NCBI RefSeq assembly: GCF_900105805.1
Contig: NZ_LT629788.1
Location: 744,001 to 808,000, forward strand
From: Pseudomonas moraviensis
GTDB lineage: Bacteria > Pseudomonadota > Gammaproteobacteria > Pseudomonadales > Pseudomonadaceae
Reading direction: 5' to 3'
DNA length: 64,000 nucleotides
The notes beneath the pieces were generated by a model. That model had not been told where the DNA came from, ran no database searches, and saw only the letters and a program-made list of their open reading frames with translations. Below are positions 52,522 through 61,261 of the stretch, piece after piece (the stretch's first letter is position 1; each line of letters opens with the position of its first letter). Made by a program: the position numbers and the translations under genes.

Positions 52522-53538
52522 ATGAAGATTCTGGTAACGGGTGGCGCCGGCTATATCGGCTCGCATACCACACTTGCATTGCTTGAAGCAGATTATGAAG
52601 TTGTCGTTCTGGATAATCTTTGTAACAGCAGCGATGCGGCACTCCACGCCGTTGAAGCCATTTGCGGCAAAAGCCCGTGGATGATTCGCGGCGATGTTTG
52701 CGATCGCCCATTGCTGGATCGTATTTTCCGCGAACATCAGATCGACGCCGTGCTGCATTTCGCCGGGCTGAAAGCCGTGGGCGAGAGCGTGCGCAAGCCG
52801 CTCGAATACTACGAAACCAACGTCGGCGGCAGCATCACCCTGTGTCAGGCGATGGCGGCGGCGGGGGTGTTCAGACTGGTGTTCAGTTCCTCGGCGACGG
52901 TGTACGGCGAGCCTGAGGAGATGCCGATTCGCGAGGATTTTCCAACGGGCAATCCGACCAATCCCTACGGCCAGTCCAAGCTGATCGTCGAGAACGTGCT
53001 GCGCGACCTGAGCCTCGCCGAGCCGCGCTGGAGCATCGCACTGCTGCGCTACTTCAACCCTATCGGCGCCCACGCCAGCGGGCACATGGGCGAAGACCCC
53101 AACGGCATCCCGAACAATCTGGTGCCGTATATCAGCCAGGTCGCGGTCGGCAGTCTGCGCGAACTGTCGATCTTCGGTAACGATTACCCGACCGCCGATG
53201 GCACCGGCGTGCGCGATTACATCCATGTCGTCGATCTGGCGGACGGCCACTTGAAGGCGTTGCAGTCGATCAGTGAACGCACCGGCATCCACACCTGGAA
53301 CCTCGGCACCGGCGATGGCTACAGCGTGCTGCAAGTGCTGCATGCCTTCGAACAGGCCTGCGGGCGGCCGGTGCCGTACCGGATGATGCCGCGTCGGGCT
53401 GGTGACATTGCCGAAAGTTTCGCCGACGCTTCGAAAGCCGCAAAAGAACTCGGCTGGAAGGCCACGCGCAACTTGCAGGACATGGTCGCCGACACTTGGC
53501 GCTGGCAATCGAATCACCCCAACGGTTATTCGCGATGA
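52522..53538 (+). CDS. galE: UDP-glucose 4-epimerase
   Basis: 338 residues from ATG 52522 (MKILVTGGAGYIGSHT); ATG 52507 would add five. NAD-binding GGAGYIGS, catalytic FSSSATVYGEP serine/threonine region and the Y-x3-K pair in NPYGQSKLIVEN, followed by RYFNPIGAHASG. It turns UDP-glucose into UDP-galactose and so supplies a second sugar donor for the polymer. Confidence 0.95.
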   Translation: MKILVTGGAGYIGSHTTLALLEADYEVVVLDNLCNSSDAALHAVEAICGKSPWMIRGDVCDRPLLDRIFREHQIDAVLHFAGLKAVGESVRKPLEYYETNVGGSITLCQAMAAAGVFRLVFSSSATVYGEPEEMPIREDFPTGNPTNPYGQSKLIVENVLRDLSLAEPRWSIALLRYFNPIGAHASGHMGEDPNGIPNNLVPYISQVAVGSLRELSIFGNDYPTADGTGVRDYIHVVDLADGHLKALQSISERTGIHTWNLGTGDGYSVLQVLHAFEQACGRPVPYRMMPRRAGDIAESFADASKAAKELGWKATRNLQDMVADTWRWQSNHPNGYSR

Positions 53539-53769
53539 TGGCCTTTTAGTTCGATGTTAGTTTCAGTCAGGTTGTTAGATAACGTCGGGAAATTACACTG
53601 GCAATGCCTTTTGCAAGTCCGTAGATATAAACCTGCCGTTCGACTTTTATCAGTTGGGTAAGACTGTGAAAGAACAACGGATCGTGTTCGCGCTCTTTGC
53701 GGACTCGAACGCTACCAGCTCTGACACAGACCGGTTTTTTAACAGGTCGAATGTTAGAAAGGAGTTGTT
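53539..53769 (+). promoter_or_regulatory. Control region upstream of yjbE
   Basis: No gene. TGTTAG occurs three times on the plus strand (53555, 53573 and 53752), the first two 18 bp apart. The last one directly precedes the AGGAG ribosome site of yjbE. Confidence 0.5.
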
Positions 53770-54006
53770 ATGAAAAAAGTGATGGCAGTTGCCCTGTTGA
53801 CGATGTTGAGCAACTGGGCTGCCGCAGCTGAAGCGCCGTTGACAGCGGTAACCAATGTAGGTGGCAGTGTGGCGGCTTCGCAAGCGCCCGCCGCCAGTAC
53901 TGCAATGGTTGCCAGTGCTGTAGCGGCGTCCAACAGCGGTGGCAGTGCCAATGGCGGTACCACCGGTACGACAGGTACCACCGGTACAACCGGCACGCAT
54001 AACTAA
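53770..54006 (+). CDS. yjbE: Small secreted Ser/Ala/Gly/Thr-rich protein, YjbE/GfcA-like
   Basis: 78 residues. Signal peptide MKKVMAVALLTMLSNWAAAA, then a low-complexity mature part rich in Ala, Ser, Gly and Thr, ending in threefold GTT repeats (GTTGTTGTTGTTGTHN). This matches E. coli YjbE and GfcA in size, signal and composition, and the following genes are their usual neighbours. Its role there is unknown though it is strongly made with the capsule genes. Good ribosome site AGGAG. A terminator-like hairpin follows. Confidence 0.8.
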   Translation: MKKVMAVALLTMLSNWAAAAEAPLTAVTNVGGSVAASQAPAASTAMVASAVAASNSGGSANGGTTGTTGTTGTTGTHN

Positions 54007-54023
54007 CAGGAACATTTGTTAGT
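54002..54023. repeat. Perfect inverted repeat at the yjbE stop (ACTAACA-N8-TGTTAGT)
   Basis: Seven-bp arms (54002-54008 and 54017-54023) with an 8-bp spacer. Each arm contains TGTTAG, the hexamer enriched at this locus. Confidence 0.6.
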
Positions 54024-54032
54024 GCAGTACAG

Positions 54033-54067
54033 AGTCGCCCGACGCAAGTCGGGTGACTTTGTTTTTT
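54033..54067 (+). terminator. Terminator or attenuator between yjbE and wza
   Basis: 11-bp stem AGTCGCCCGAC / GTCGGGTGACT (one G-U), tetraloop GCAA, then TTGTTTTTT. It lies between the small yjbE gene and the export genes. Confidence 0.8.
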
Positions 54068-54097
54068 GGATTCGCCCTTGAATAGCGTAGTGCCATT

Positions 54098-55213
54098 ATG
54101 ACTCGTAGTGTTTATCTTTTAATGTTGGCAAGTCTCGCTTTGCAAGGTTGCATGTTTTCCCCCGGTCAGTACCTGAGCACCAGCGATATCACCCGCCAGG
54201 GCGCCAGCGAAAGCAGTCGGGTCGAGCTGATTCCGATCACCCCGAAGCTGATCGCCATGAACCGCGCCACGCAAAAGCGTGAGTCGCTGCCGGCGGAGCT
54301 GCTGGTAACGCCGGCGGAATATCGCATCGGCAACAATGATGTTCTGTACATCACCGTCTGGGATCACCCGGAGCTGACCGCCCCCTCCGGCGCGCAACAA
54401 CAGATCGATGCCAACGGCCGCCTGGTGCGCTCCGACGGCACGCTGTATTACCCGTTCATCAAGGAAGTCCAGGCCGCTGGCCGGACCATCCAGCAACTGC
54501 GCGCGGACATCGAACAACGCTTGTCGGCATTCATCGCCGAGCCCCAGGTCGATGTAGCGGTGTTGCGCTTCGCCAGCCAGAAAGTCGTGGTCACCGGTGC
54601 CGTAACGAAGGCCGGCCCGCAGGCGATTTCGACCAACCCGCTGAGCGTGGTCGAGGCCCTCGGTTCCGCCGGCATCGACACCAACAACGCCGACTTGTCG
54701 GGCCTGTTGCTGACGCGCAACGGGCGGGTCTATCCGCTCAATCTCGACTCGCTCAATCAGCAGGATTCCGAACTGCAGAACGTCTACCTCAAGGGCGGCG
54801 ATCAGCTGTACCTGCCGTACAACGACAACAAGCGCATCTACGTCATGGGCGAGGTCAACCAGCCACGCGCGCTGAGCTTCAAGACTGCGACCATGAACCT
54901 TTCCGACGTGCTCGGTTCGGTCGGCGGCCTCAGCCAGACCAGCTCCAACGGCAACGCGGTCTACGTCATTCGCGGGGTAGAAAATCTCGACGTCGAGCCA
55001 GCGAAGATCTATCAGCTCGAAGCCGAATCACCGACCGCCATGGCGCTGGCATCGCACTTCCAGGTGCGGCCGCAGGATGTCGTCTACGTCGGCCCGGCCA
55101 ACGTCACTCGCTGGAACCGTTTCATCAGCCAGTTGGTGCCGTCGGCGTCGATTGTCGGCACTGGGGCTTCGGCAGCGAAGAACTGGAGCGAATACAGCAA
55201 CAACAGCAAATAA
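54098..55213 (+). CDS. wza: Outer-membrane polysaccharide export lipoprotein (Wza/GfcE)
   Basis: 371 residues. Lipoprotein signal ending LALQGC-M. The polysaccharide export domain shows YRIGNNDVLYITVWDHPEL; SLBB repeats follow (VVVTGAVTKAGP and IYVMGEVNQPRAL); a C-terminal amphipathic helix (RWNRFISQLVPSASIVG) would form the outer-membrane ring. It forms the octameric exit channel that works with the Etk co-polymerase. The ribosome site is weak. Confidence 0.93.
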   Translation: MTRSVYLLMLASLALQGCMFSPGQYLSTSDITRQGASESSRVELIPITPKLIAMNRATQKRESLPAELLVTPAEYRIGNNDVLYITVWDHPELTAPSGAQQQIDANGRLVRSDGTLYYPFIKEVQAAGRTIQQLRADIEQRLSAFIAEPQVDVAVLRFASQKVVVTGAVTKAGPQAISTNPLSVVEALGSAGIDTNNADLSGLLLTRNGRVYPLNLDSLNQQDSELQNVYLKGGDQLYLPYNDNKRIYVMGEVNQPRALSFKTATMNLSDVLGSVGGLSQTSSNGNAVYVIRGVENLDVEPAKIYQLEAESPTAMALASHFQVRPQDVVYVGPANVTRWNRFISQLVPSASIVGTGASAAKNWSEYSNNSK

Positions 55214-55225
55214 GGCCGCCCGACT

Positions 55226-55891
55226 GTGAACCTATTGAAAGTGGGCGTCTGCCTGATGGCGGCGTCGTTGCTGTGCGGCTGTAACCCGCTGATGAGCGCG
55301 TCGCTGAACAACCTCAAGGCCGCCGTCGTCGGCCCCGATGAAGTTGACGTTTCGGCGGCCGAAGTTGCCGGGGTCAACTATCCGCAACTGAAACTGACCA
55401 CGCCCTCCGGCTCCGGCGTGCTGGCGCTGGTGCGCGAGCGTGAAGACCTGCAGTTCTGGGTCGCCTCCGGCAAGCAGGTATTGCTGCTGCGCGATGGCCT
55501 TGCCGTGCGCAGCATTGGCCTGGGACTGGAGGGCGATCTGGATGGCACGCGGCTGGCCGATGACTCGCCGTTCAAGCAAGGCCTGCACCACGTCGCGGAT
55601 GGTTACACCACGCTGCGCTGGATCGACCTGTACAAGGGCCAGGAAGTCGGCGTGGTGGTCAACAGCCGCTTCTCGCGCCGCTCCACCGAGACCCTGGAGA
55701 TTCTCGACAAGGCTTACTCGGTGCTGCGCGTGGACGAACAGATCGACGCGCCGGCCATCGGCCTCAGCGCAACCAACCGTTACTGGGTCGACCCGCGCGA
55801 CGGTTTCATTCTGCAGAGCGAGCAACAACTGACCTCGCAATTGCGCGTGAAGCTGGTTCAGCTGACTCCTGATCGCAGGCATCTGCCGTGA
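55226..55891 (+). CDS. yjbF: Outer-membrane lipoprotein YjbF/GfcB family
   Basis: 221 residues from GTG. Signal with lipobox LLCGC-NPL. The mature part is beta-rich with LVREREDLQFWVASGKQVLLLRDGLAVRSIGLGLEGDL and RWIDLYKG, the pattern of the YjbF/GfcB (DUF2886-type) lipoproteins next to yjbG and yjbH in E. coli. Needed for surface assembly of group 4 capsule there; mechanism not established. Its stop overlaps the next GTG. Confidence 0.82.
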   Translation: MNLLKVGVCLMAASLLCGCNPLMSASLNNLKAAVVGPDEVDVSAAEVAGVNYPQLKLTTPSGSGVLALVREREDLQFWVASGKQVLLLRDGLAVRSIGLGLEGDLDGTRLADDSPFKQGLHHVADGYTTLRWIDLYKGQEVGVVVNSRFSRRSTETLEILDKAYSVLRVDEQIDAPAIGLSATNRYWVDPRDGFILQSEQQLTSQLRVKLVQLTPDRRHLP

Positions 55892-56649
55892 AGCGCTTCA
55901 GCCTAATCGCGGTGGGCTTTCTGCTGATCGCCGGGGCGAGTCAGGCCGCTGTCACGGTGTCCGGCGACGTCGCCAATCCCGGACCAATTGCTTTGCCGCC
56001 GGGCGGGCGCCTGCTCGATGTGATCAGCGAAGCCGTGCCCAATGCCGAAGGCTATTGGCTGGCGGGCGGCTTGTTGCGTCAGTCGCTGCTCGAGGAACAG
56101 ACACGGCTCAAGGTCGGCGTGCTGTTCGACCTCGATGTGCTGCAGCGCATGGCGACGTTGTTCGACCGGCCAGGCCGCGCAGCACTGGCACAGCGCATTG
56201 CCGAAGAAGTGCGGCAGATGCCGGTGACCGGGCGGCAGATCGCTGACCTCGACCCGGTGGCCGTGGAAGTCGGCTTCGCGCGCAACATTCGTCTGGATGA
56301 CGGCGATCGGCTGATCTACCCGAAACGGGTCGACGAAGTGCAGGTATTGGGCGCAGTCGCCGAGCCGTGCCACCTGCCGTATCAGCCGTTGCAGGAGGCT
56401 CGCGAATACCTGGAAGGTTGCTCGATTCTCGACGATGCCGAGGCCGATTACCTGTGGCTGATCCAGCCCAACGGCGTGTCGCGGCGTGTCGGTATCGCGC
56501 ACTGGAATCGCGAGTCCGGACAGTTTCCGGTGGCCGGCAGCAGGATTCTGGTGCCGATAAAAAATGATGATCTGGATCCGCCTCTTCCTGAACTGAATCA
56601 GCAGTTGGCCGAATTCATTGCCACGCAGCTGGCCGAGGTGGTTCGTTGA
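55888..56649 (+). CDS. yjbG: Periplasmic capsule protein YjbG/GfcC family
   Basis: 253 residues from GTG. Signal peptide FSLIAVGFLLIAGASQA, then AVTVSGDVANPGPIALPPGGRLLDVI, an SLBB-like module that resembles the C-terminal region of Wza. GfcC in E. coli has this fold and is periplasmic. Translationally coupled to yjbF and to yjbH (TTGA overlap). Confidence 0.82.
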   Translation: MKRFSLIAVGFLLIAGASQAAVTVSGDVANPGPIALPPGGRLLDVISEAVPNAEGYWLAGGLLRQSLLEEQTRLKVGVLFDLDVLQRMATLFDRPGRAALAQRIAEEVRQMPVTGRQIADLDPVAVEVGFARNIRLDDGDRLIYPKRVDEVQVLGAVAEPCHLPYQPLQEAREYLEGCSILDDAEADYLWLIQPNGVSRRVGIAHWNRESGQFPVAGSRILVPIKNDDLDPPLPELNQQLAEFIATQLAEVVR

Positions 56650-58724
56650 AGTTACGTTTTGCAGCTGTGTTGTTATTGCCCTGCGGTCTGGCCCACGCCG
56701 AGCCGCGCATCACCCAGAATGACTTCGGTGGCACCGGCCTGTTGCAGACGCCGACGGCGCGCATGGCCCCGGCCGGCGAGCTGAGCGTCAACGCCAATCG
56801 CACCGACCCTTACAGCCGCTACAGCGTGTCGTTGCAGCCGCTGGACTGGCTCGAAGGTTCGTTTCGCTACACCGCGATCACCAACCGGCCGTACGGCTCG
56901 GAGGCCCTCAGCGGCAGTCAAAGCTACAAGGACAAGGCGGTCGACGCCAAAGTGCGCCTGTGGCAGGAAAGCCACTGGGCGCCGGAAGTGGCGCTGGGCT
57001 TTCGAGATATCGGTGGTACCGGTTTGTTCTCCAGCGAATTCTTCGTCGCCAACAAGCGTTTCGACAATTTCGATTTCAGTGCGGGCATCGCCTGGGGCTA
57101 CATCGGTAATCGCGGCGACTTCGACAACCCGTTGGGCTACGTCAGCAATCGCTTCGATACCCGCCCGGCCCTTGAAGGCACCGGCGACGTCAACTCCGGC
57201 TCGTACTTTCGTGGCAAACCGTCGCTGTTCGGTGGCGTAAGCTATCAGACGCCTTGGGATCGTCTCAGCCTGAAACTGGAGTTCGAAGGCAACGATTACA
57301 AGAACGAGCCGAAGGACAACGAAATCAAACAGGACTCGCCGATCAACCTCGGCGCGGTGTTCAAGGTCACCGATTCGATCGATCTGAGCGCCGCGTGGGA
57401 GCGGGGCAATACGGCGATGTTCGGCGTCACCTTCCACACCAATTTCGTCAGCCGCAAGGCGCCGGCCAAAACCTACGATCCGACCCCCGAACCGCTGCCG
57501 GCGAAGGCCCCGACGACCTCGATGGAGCAGGTCAACTGGGCCGATGTGTCGCGGCGTCTGCAGCAGAATGCCGGGTACAAGGTCGAGCGCATCAGCCAGC
57601 GCGATTCCGAGCTGATCGTGTATGGCGAGCAGCAGCGATATTTTCATTCGTCCAAGGCTGTCGGCCGCGCGAGCCGGATTCTCGACAACAGCGTCAACGA
57701 CGACATCGACTGGTTCACCGTGGTCAACAAGCGCTACGACTTGCCGCTGGAAGAAACCAGCCTGCCGCGCCAGACCTTTCGCGAGGTGATCAACAACGAG
57801 GAGCCGTTGCAGTCGCTGCACCGCACCACCGAAATCAACCCGGCGATGCCGCGCAACGAGAAAACCCTCTACACCGAAGCGCCGCAGCATTTCAGCTATG
57901 GGGTCGGTCTGGGCTTCAAGCAGAACGTTGGCGGCCCGGACGGTTTGCTCTATCAATTCAGTGCCGACGCGGACGCGGAATATCGCTTCAACCGCAACAC
58001 CTGGTGGAGCGGTTTGCTCAGCGCCAATCTGGTCAACAACTTCGACAAATTCGTCTACGACGCACCGAGCGGATTACCGCGCGTGCGCACGGATTTGCGC
58101 CAGTACCTGACCACCTCCAACACGACCATGCCGTTGTTCCAGCTCAGCCATGCCGAGCAGTTGGACAAGGATCTCTACGGCATGGTTTATGGCGGTTATC
58201 TGGAATCGATGTTTGCCGGCGTCGGTGCCGAAGTGCTGTTCCGTCCGACAGGCGAGCGCTGGTCGGTGGGCGCGGATTTGAACTGGGTGCGCCAGCGCGA
58301 TTTCGATCAAGGCTTCGCGTTGCGCGATTACTCCGTGGTGACCGGGCATATCACTGGCTATACCGATCTGCCTTTCGACACGCTGGCCGCGGTCAGTGTC
58401 GGTCGTTATCTGGCCGGGGACTGGGGCACGACCGTGGACATCTCCCGCGAGTTCTTCAACGGCGTGCGCGTCGGTGCCTGGGCGACCATTACCACGGCCA
58501 GCAGCGCCGAATACGGCGAAGGTAGTTTCGACAAGGGCCTGTACCTGTCGATCCCGTTCGACGAAATGATGAGCATGTCGACCATGCGCCGCGCCAACCT
58601 GGTCTGGGCGCCACTGACCCGAGATGGCGGCGCCCGACTGAGCCGCAGCTATCAACTGCACTCGATGACGGATAGCCGGGAAGGGGACATGTTCTATCGC
58701 AACTTCGAGAAGATTACCGAGTAA
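56646..58724 (+). CDS. yjbH: Outer-membrane protein YjbH/GfcD family
   Basis: 692 residues from TTG overlapping the yjbG stop. Signal peptide, then the family opening ITQNDFGGTGLLQTPTARMAPAGELSVN. Alternating short beta strands run to the end, which suggests two beta-barrel-like regions in the outer membrane; the second half has FSYGVGLGFKQNVGGPDGLLYQF and the last strand ends YRNFEKITE. YjbH/GfcD probably acts in polymer passage or anchoring. Last gene of the export block; REP elements follow. Confidence 0.87.
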   Translation: MKLRFAAVLLLPCGLAHAEPRITQNDFGGTGLLQTPTARMAPAGELSVNANRTDPYSRYSVSLQPLDWLEGSFRYTAITNRPYGSEALSGSQSYKDKAVDAKVRLWQESHWAPEVALGFRDIGGTGLFSSEFFVANKRFDNFDFSAGIAWGYIGNRGDFDNPLGYVSNRFDTRPALEGTGDVNSGSYFRGKPSLFGGVSYQTPWDRLSLKLEFEGNDYKNEPKDNEIKQDSPINLGAVFKVTDSIDLSAAWERGNTAMFGVTFHTNFVSRKAPAKTYDPTPEPLPAKAPTTSMEQVNWADVSRRLQQNAGYKVERISQRDSELIVYGEQQRYFHSSKAVGRASRILDNSVNDDIDWFTVVNKRYDLPLEETSLPRQTFREVINNEEPLQSLHRTTEINPAMPRNEKTLYTEAPQHFSYGVGLGFKQNVGGPDGLLYQFSADADAEYRFNRNTWWSGLLSANLVNNFDKFVYDAPSGLPRVRTDLRQYLTTSNTTMPLFQLSHAEQLDKDLYGMVYGGYLESMFAGVGAEVLFRPTGERWSVGADLNWVRQRDFDQGFALRDYSVVTGHITGYTDLPFDTLAAVSVGRYLAGDWGTTVDISREFFNGVRVGAWATITTASSAEYGEGSFDKGLYLSIPFDEMMSMSTMRRANLVWAPLTRDGGARLSRSYQLHSMTDSREGDMFYRNFEKITE

Positions 58725-58755
58725 GCGCCGACCTCCCAAGCCCCACAATAAACCC

Positions 58756-58845
58756 TTGTAGGAGTGAGCCTGCTCGCGATAGCGTCCGATCAGCCGACAT
58801 CGTTGTTGACTGACCTGCCGCCATCGCGAGCAGGCTCACTCCTAC
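58756..58845. repeat. REPIN after yjbH
   Basis: GTAGGAGTGAGCCTGCTCGCGATAG and the inverse ATCGCGAGCAGGCTCACTCCTAC, with about 40 bp between. Confidence 0.9.
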
Positions 58846-58892
58846 CTTTGATCGTCATTCAATTACCTATCCCGGCCATCATCCTAATCCCC

Positions 58893-59392
58893 GTGGGAGC
58901 GAGCCTGCTCGCGAAGGCGCCGGCACATCCACAATCTCCAGCGCCTGACCTACCGCTTTCGTGAGCAGGCTCACTCCCACAGTAAATCGGCATCACGCCA
59001 CACATCCCGGCCATAACCCAAACCCCTGTGGGAGCGAGCCTGCTCGCGAAGGCGCCGGCACATCCACAATCTCCAGCGCCTGACGTACCGCTTTCGTGAG
59101 CAGGCTCACTCCCACAGTAAATCGGCATCGCGCCACACATCCCGGCCATAACCCAAATCCCTGTGGGAGCGAGCCTGCTCGCGAAGGCGCCGGTACATCC
59201 ACAATCTCCAGCGCCTGACCTACCGCTTTCGTGAGCAGGCTCACTCCCACAGTAAATCGGCATCACGCCACACATCCCGGCCATAACCCAAATCCCTGTG
59301 GGAGCGAGCCTGCTCGCGAAGGCGCCGGCACATCCAACATCTCCATCGCCATACACGCCGCTTTCGCGAGCAGGCTCGCTCCCACAGGGGGC
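58893..59392. repeat. Tandem array of REPINs, 135-bp unit, about 3.7 copies
   Basis: The unit starting GTGGGAGCGAGCCTGCTCGC recurs at 58893, 59028, 59163 and 59298, exactly 135 bp apart. Each unit contains that REP, a spacer, an inverted REP (GAGCAGGCTCACTCCCAC) and a linker. The first three copies differ at few bases; the fourth has a diverged spacer and lacks the linker. Confidence 0.95.
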
Positions 59393-59431
59393 GCACCTGT
59401 GTTCGATACCGGTGTGCCAAATCCCGCCCAC

Positions 59432-59458
59432 AAAAAAGGGGACTTTCGTCCCCTTGCG
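59432..59458 (-). terminator. Intrinsic terminator of wcaJ
   Basis: On the minus strand, AAGGGGAC / GTCCCCTTTTTTG with loop GAAA. It lies about 20 bases beyond the wcaJ stop. Confidence 0.85.
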
Positions 59459-59475
59459 ATCTGAAGTTGTGAACC

Positions 59476-60870
59476 TCAGTAAATATCTTTCGATAACAAC
59501 GTAAATGGCGTTTTTACCAGGATCTTCAGGTCCAGCCACAACGACCAGCTGTTGATGTACTGCAGGTCGATCTCGACACGCTTCTGCATCTTGTCGATGG
59601 TGTCGGTTTCGCCGCGGCAGCCACTGATCTGTGCAAGCCCGGTGATCCCCGGTTTGATTCGGTGACGCGCCATGTAGGCGAGGATCTTGCCCGAGTAATA
59701 GTTATTGTGCGCAACAGCATGTGGACGCGGACCCACCAGAGCCATATGCCCCTGCAAGACGTTGAACAGTTGCGGCAACTCATCCAGCGACGTGCGGCGG
59801 ATAAAGCGACCCACGGCGGTGATACGCGAGTCATTACGACTGGCCTGTTTCACTTCGCGATCATCGTGGACACGCATCGAGCGGAATTTCCAGACCTTGA
59901 TCACCTTGCCGTTCCAGCCATGACGATCCTGCTTGAAAAACACCGGGCCGGGCGAGTTGAGTTTCACCGCCAGCGCGATGATCAACAGCAGCGGACTGAG
60001 GGCAATGATCGCCAGGAACGCCACGGTCTTCTCAACCAGACTTTTGCTCAGGGCAGCGGTCGGGCGGCTGGTCAGGGGGCTTTCGTTCAGGTAGATCGCT
60101 GGCAGGCCGTCCACGACTTTCACCGAGTGGTTGAGCAGGGTCAGGCTGTTGAGGTCCGGCACCCACACCACATCGACGTTGGCCCCGAGCAGATCGACAT
60201 ACATCGCCTCGATTTTGGCGGCTTCGCACAGCGGCAGGGTGATGTACAAGCGGCGGATGTCGTGAGCCTCAATCAGTTCGAGCAACTCATCCTGAGCGCC
60301 GACGACGCGTGGTGCGTCTGCGGCGAGGACTGGTTTGTCGCCGTTGCTGACCAGACCGATCAGCGGCAGGTTTTCCAGTTGGCTGAGTTTCTTCGCCAGG
60401 CCCAGTGCCAGTTCGCCAGTGCCGACGATCAGCGTCCGGTGCTCGCTTTTACGCGAACGCTGGTAGTACTTGGAAAACGCATGCAGCGGCGCGTAGAGGA
60501 AGGCCTGACCGAGGAAGCCGTACACCGCCCAGCTCAGGATCACCTGACGGGAAAACAGCTCATCGGCCTGGCAGACAAACGCGATGCACGCCAGCGCGGC
60601 CATGGTCATCGACCAACCCATGAACAGACGGCCGAGGCCAGTCAGGTAGTTGTCGCGTTTGCGATAAACGCCGCTGAATGTGTAAGCCGGCACCGAGGCC
60701 AGGACGGCGAGGGTGGCGCACATTCGGTAGTAGAACGCGACGGTGCCGGTGTGCTGTTCAGCGAGGATGAACAACAGCGTCACAACGAAAGCCTGTGCCA
60801 GCGCCCATTGGCCCCAAAAGGTCAGTCCCTTGAGGCCCGTGCTTCGATTAATACTGAGAGAAAGATCCAT
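59476..60870 (-). CDS. wcaJ: Undecaprenyl-phosphate glucose phosphotransferase (WcaJ-like initiating enzyme)
   Basis: 464 residues from ATG 60870, with GGGGATA upstream. Four N-terminal helices, a Rossmann-like middle domain (TLIVGTGELALGLAKKL), a fifth hydrophobic segment (AIIALSPLLLIIALAVKL), and the catalytic PHPT part: SPGPVFFKQDRHGWNG, KFRSMRVH, RRTSLDELPQLFNVLQG, LVGPRPHAV and KPGITGLAQ. It starts each unit by placing glucose-1-phosphate on undecaprenyl phosphate. Separated from the rest by the REPIN array and on the other strand. Confidence 0.93.
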   Translation of the reverse strand: MDLSLSINRSTGLKGLTFWGQWALAQAFVVTLLFILAEQHTGTVAFYYRMCATLAVLASVPAYTFSGVYRKRDNYLTGLGRLFMGWSMTMAALACIAFVCQADELFSRQVILSWAVYGFLGQAFLYAPLHAFSKYYQRSRKSEHRTLIVGTGELALGLAKKLSQLENLPLIGLVSNGDKPVLAADAPRVVGAQDELLELIEAHDIRRLYITLPLCEAAKIEAMYVDLLGANVDVVWVPDLNSLTLLNHSVKVVDGLPAIYLNESPLTSRPTAALSKSLVEKTVAFLAIIALSPLLLIIALAVKLNSPGPVFFKQDRHGWNGKVIKVWKFRSMRVHDDREVKQASRNDSRITAVGRFIRRTSLDELPQLFNVLQGHMALVGPRPHAVAHNNYYSGKILAYMARHRIKPGITGLAQISGCRGETDTIDKMQKRVEIDLQYINSWSLWLDLKILVKTPFTLLSKDIY

Positions 60871-61261
60871 ACGATATCCCCAAAAGACGTCCATTCAGGT
60901 TTCAACAGTTGAAAGCCGAGTTGTTATGCAGACTTATTGTTTTTGTTTTAGCGAGTGTCTTGAGGTAACAACATCGAGAGCCGAACTGTCGTCAGCCAAT
61001 AGACTAAGTTATTGTTGGGAATGGTGTCTGACGAGTTCTAACAAGATGGCACAATGCCAACTTTCTAATATTTAAATACCAGTCTGTTAGAAAAGGTCGT
61101 AGAGAGGGGGATGAAAAGGCGGGGATGTATTTGTTACTGTTGGCGGGGTGGAGGCAGGGAAGCTTTTATTGAATCAGGGAGGAAAAACCAAACAGAGTGC
61201 TCTTCTTGTTGTTGTAGTCGCACTTTATATCTGTTTGTCTTGGTTAGAATGTCGCCTGTGA
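60871..61261 (-). promoter_or_regulatory. wcaJ upstream region
   Basis: About 390 bp, A/T-rich, no gene. It contains the palindrome TGGCA-CAA-TGCCA (61047-61059) and the hexamer TGTTAG at 61085 and, inverted, at 61038, both extended to TGTTAGAA. Confidence 0.5.

Noticed and set aside
53600..53617. Sigma-54 promoter-like TGGCA...TTTGCA upstream of yjbE
   Set aside because: The distance between the GG and GC elements is one base too long for the strict -24/-12 spacing.
58893..59392. CRISPR-like array
   Set aside because: The period is regular, but the unit is 135 bp, the 'spacers' are nearly identical, each unit contains an inverted REP pair, and no cas gene is present.
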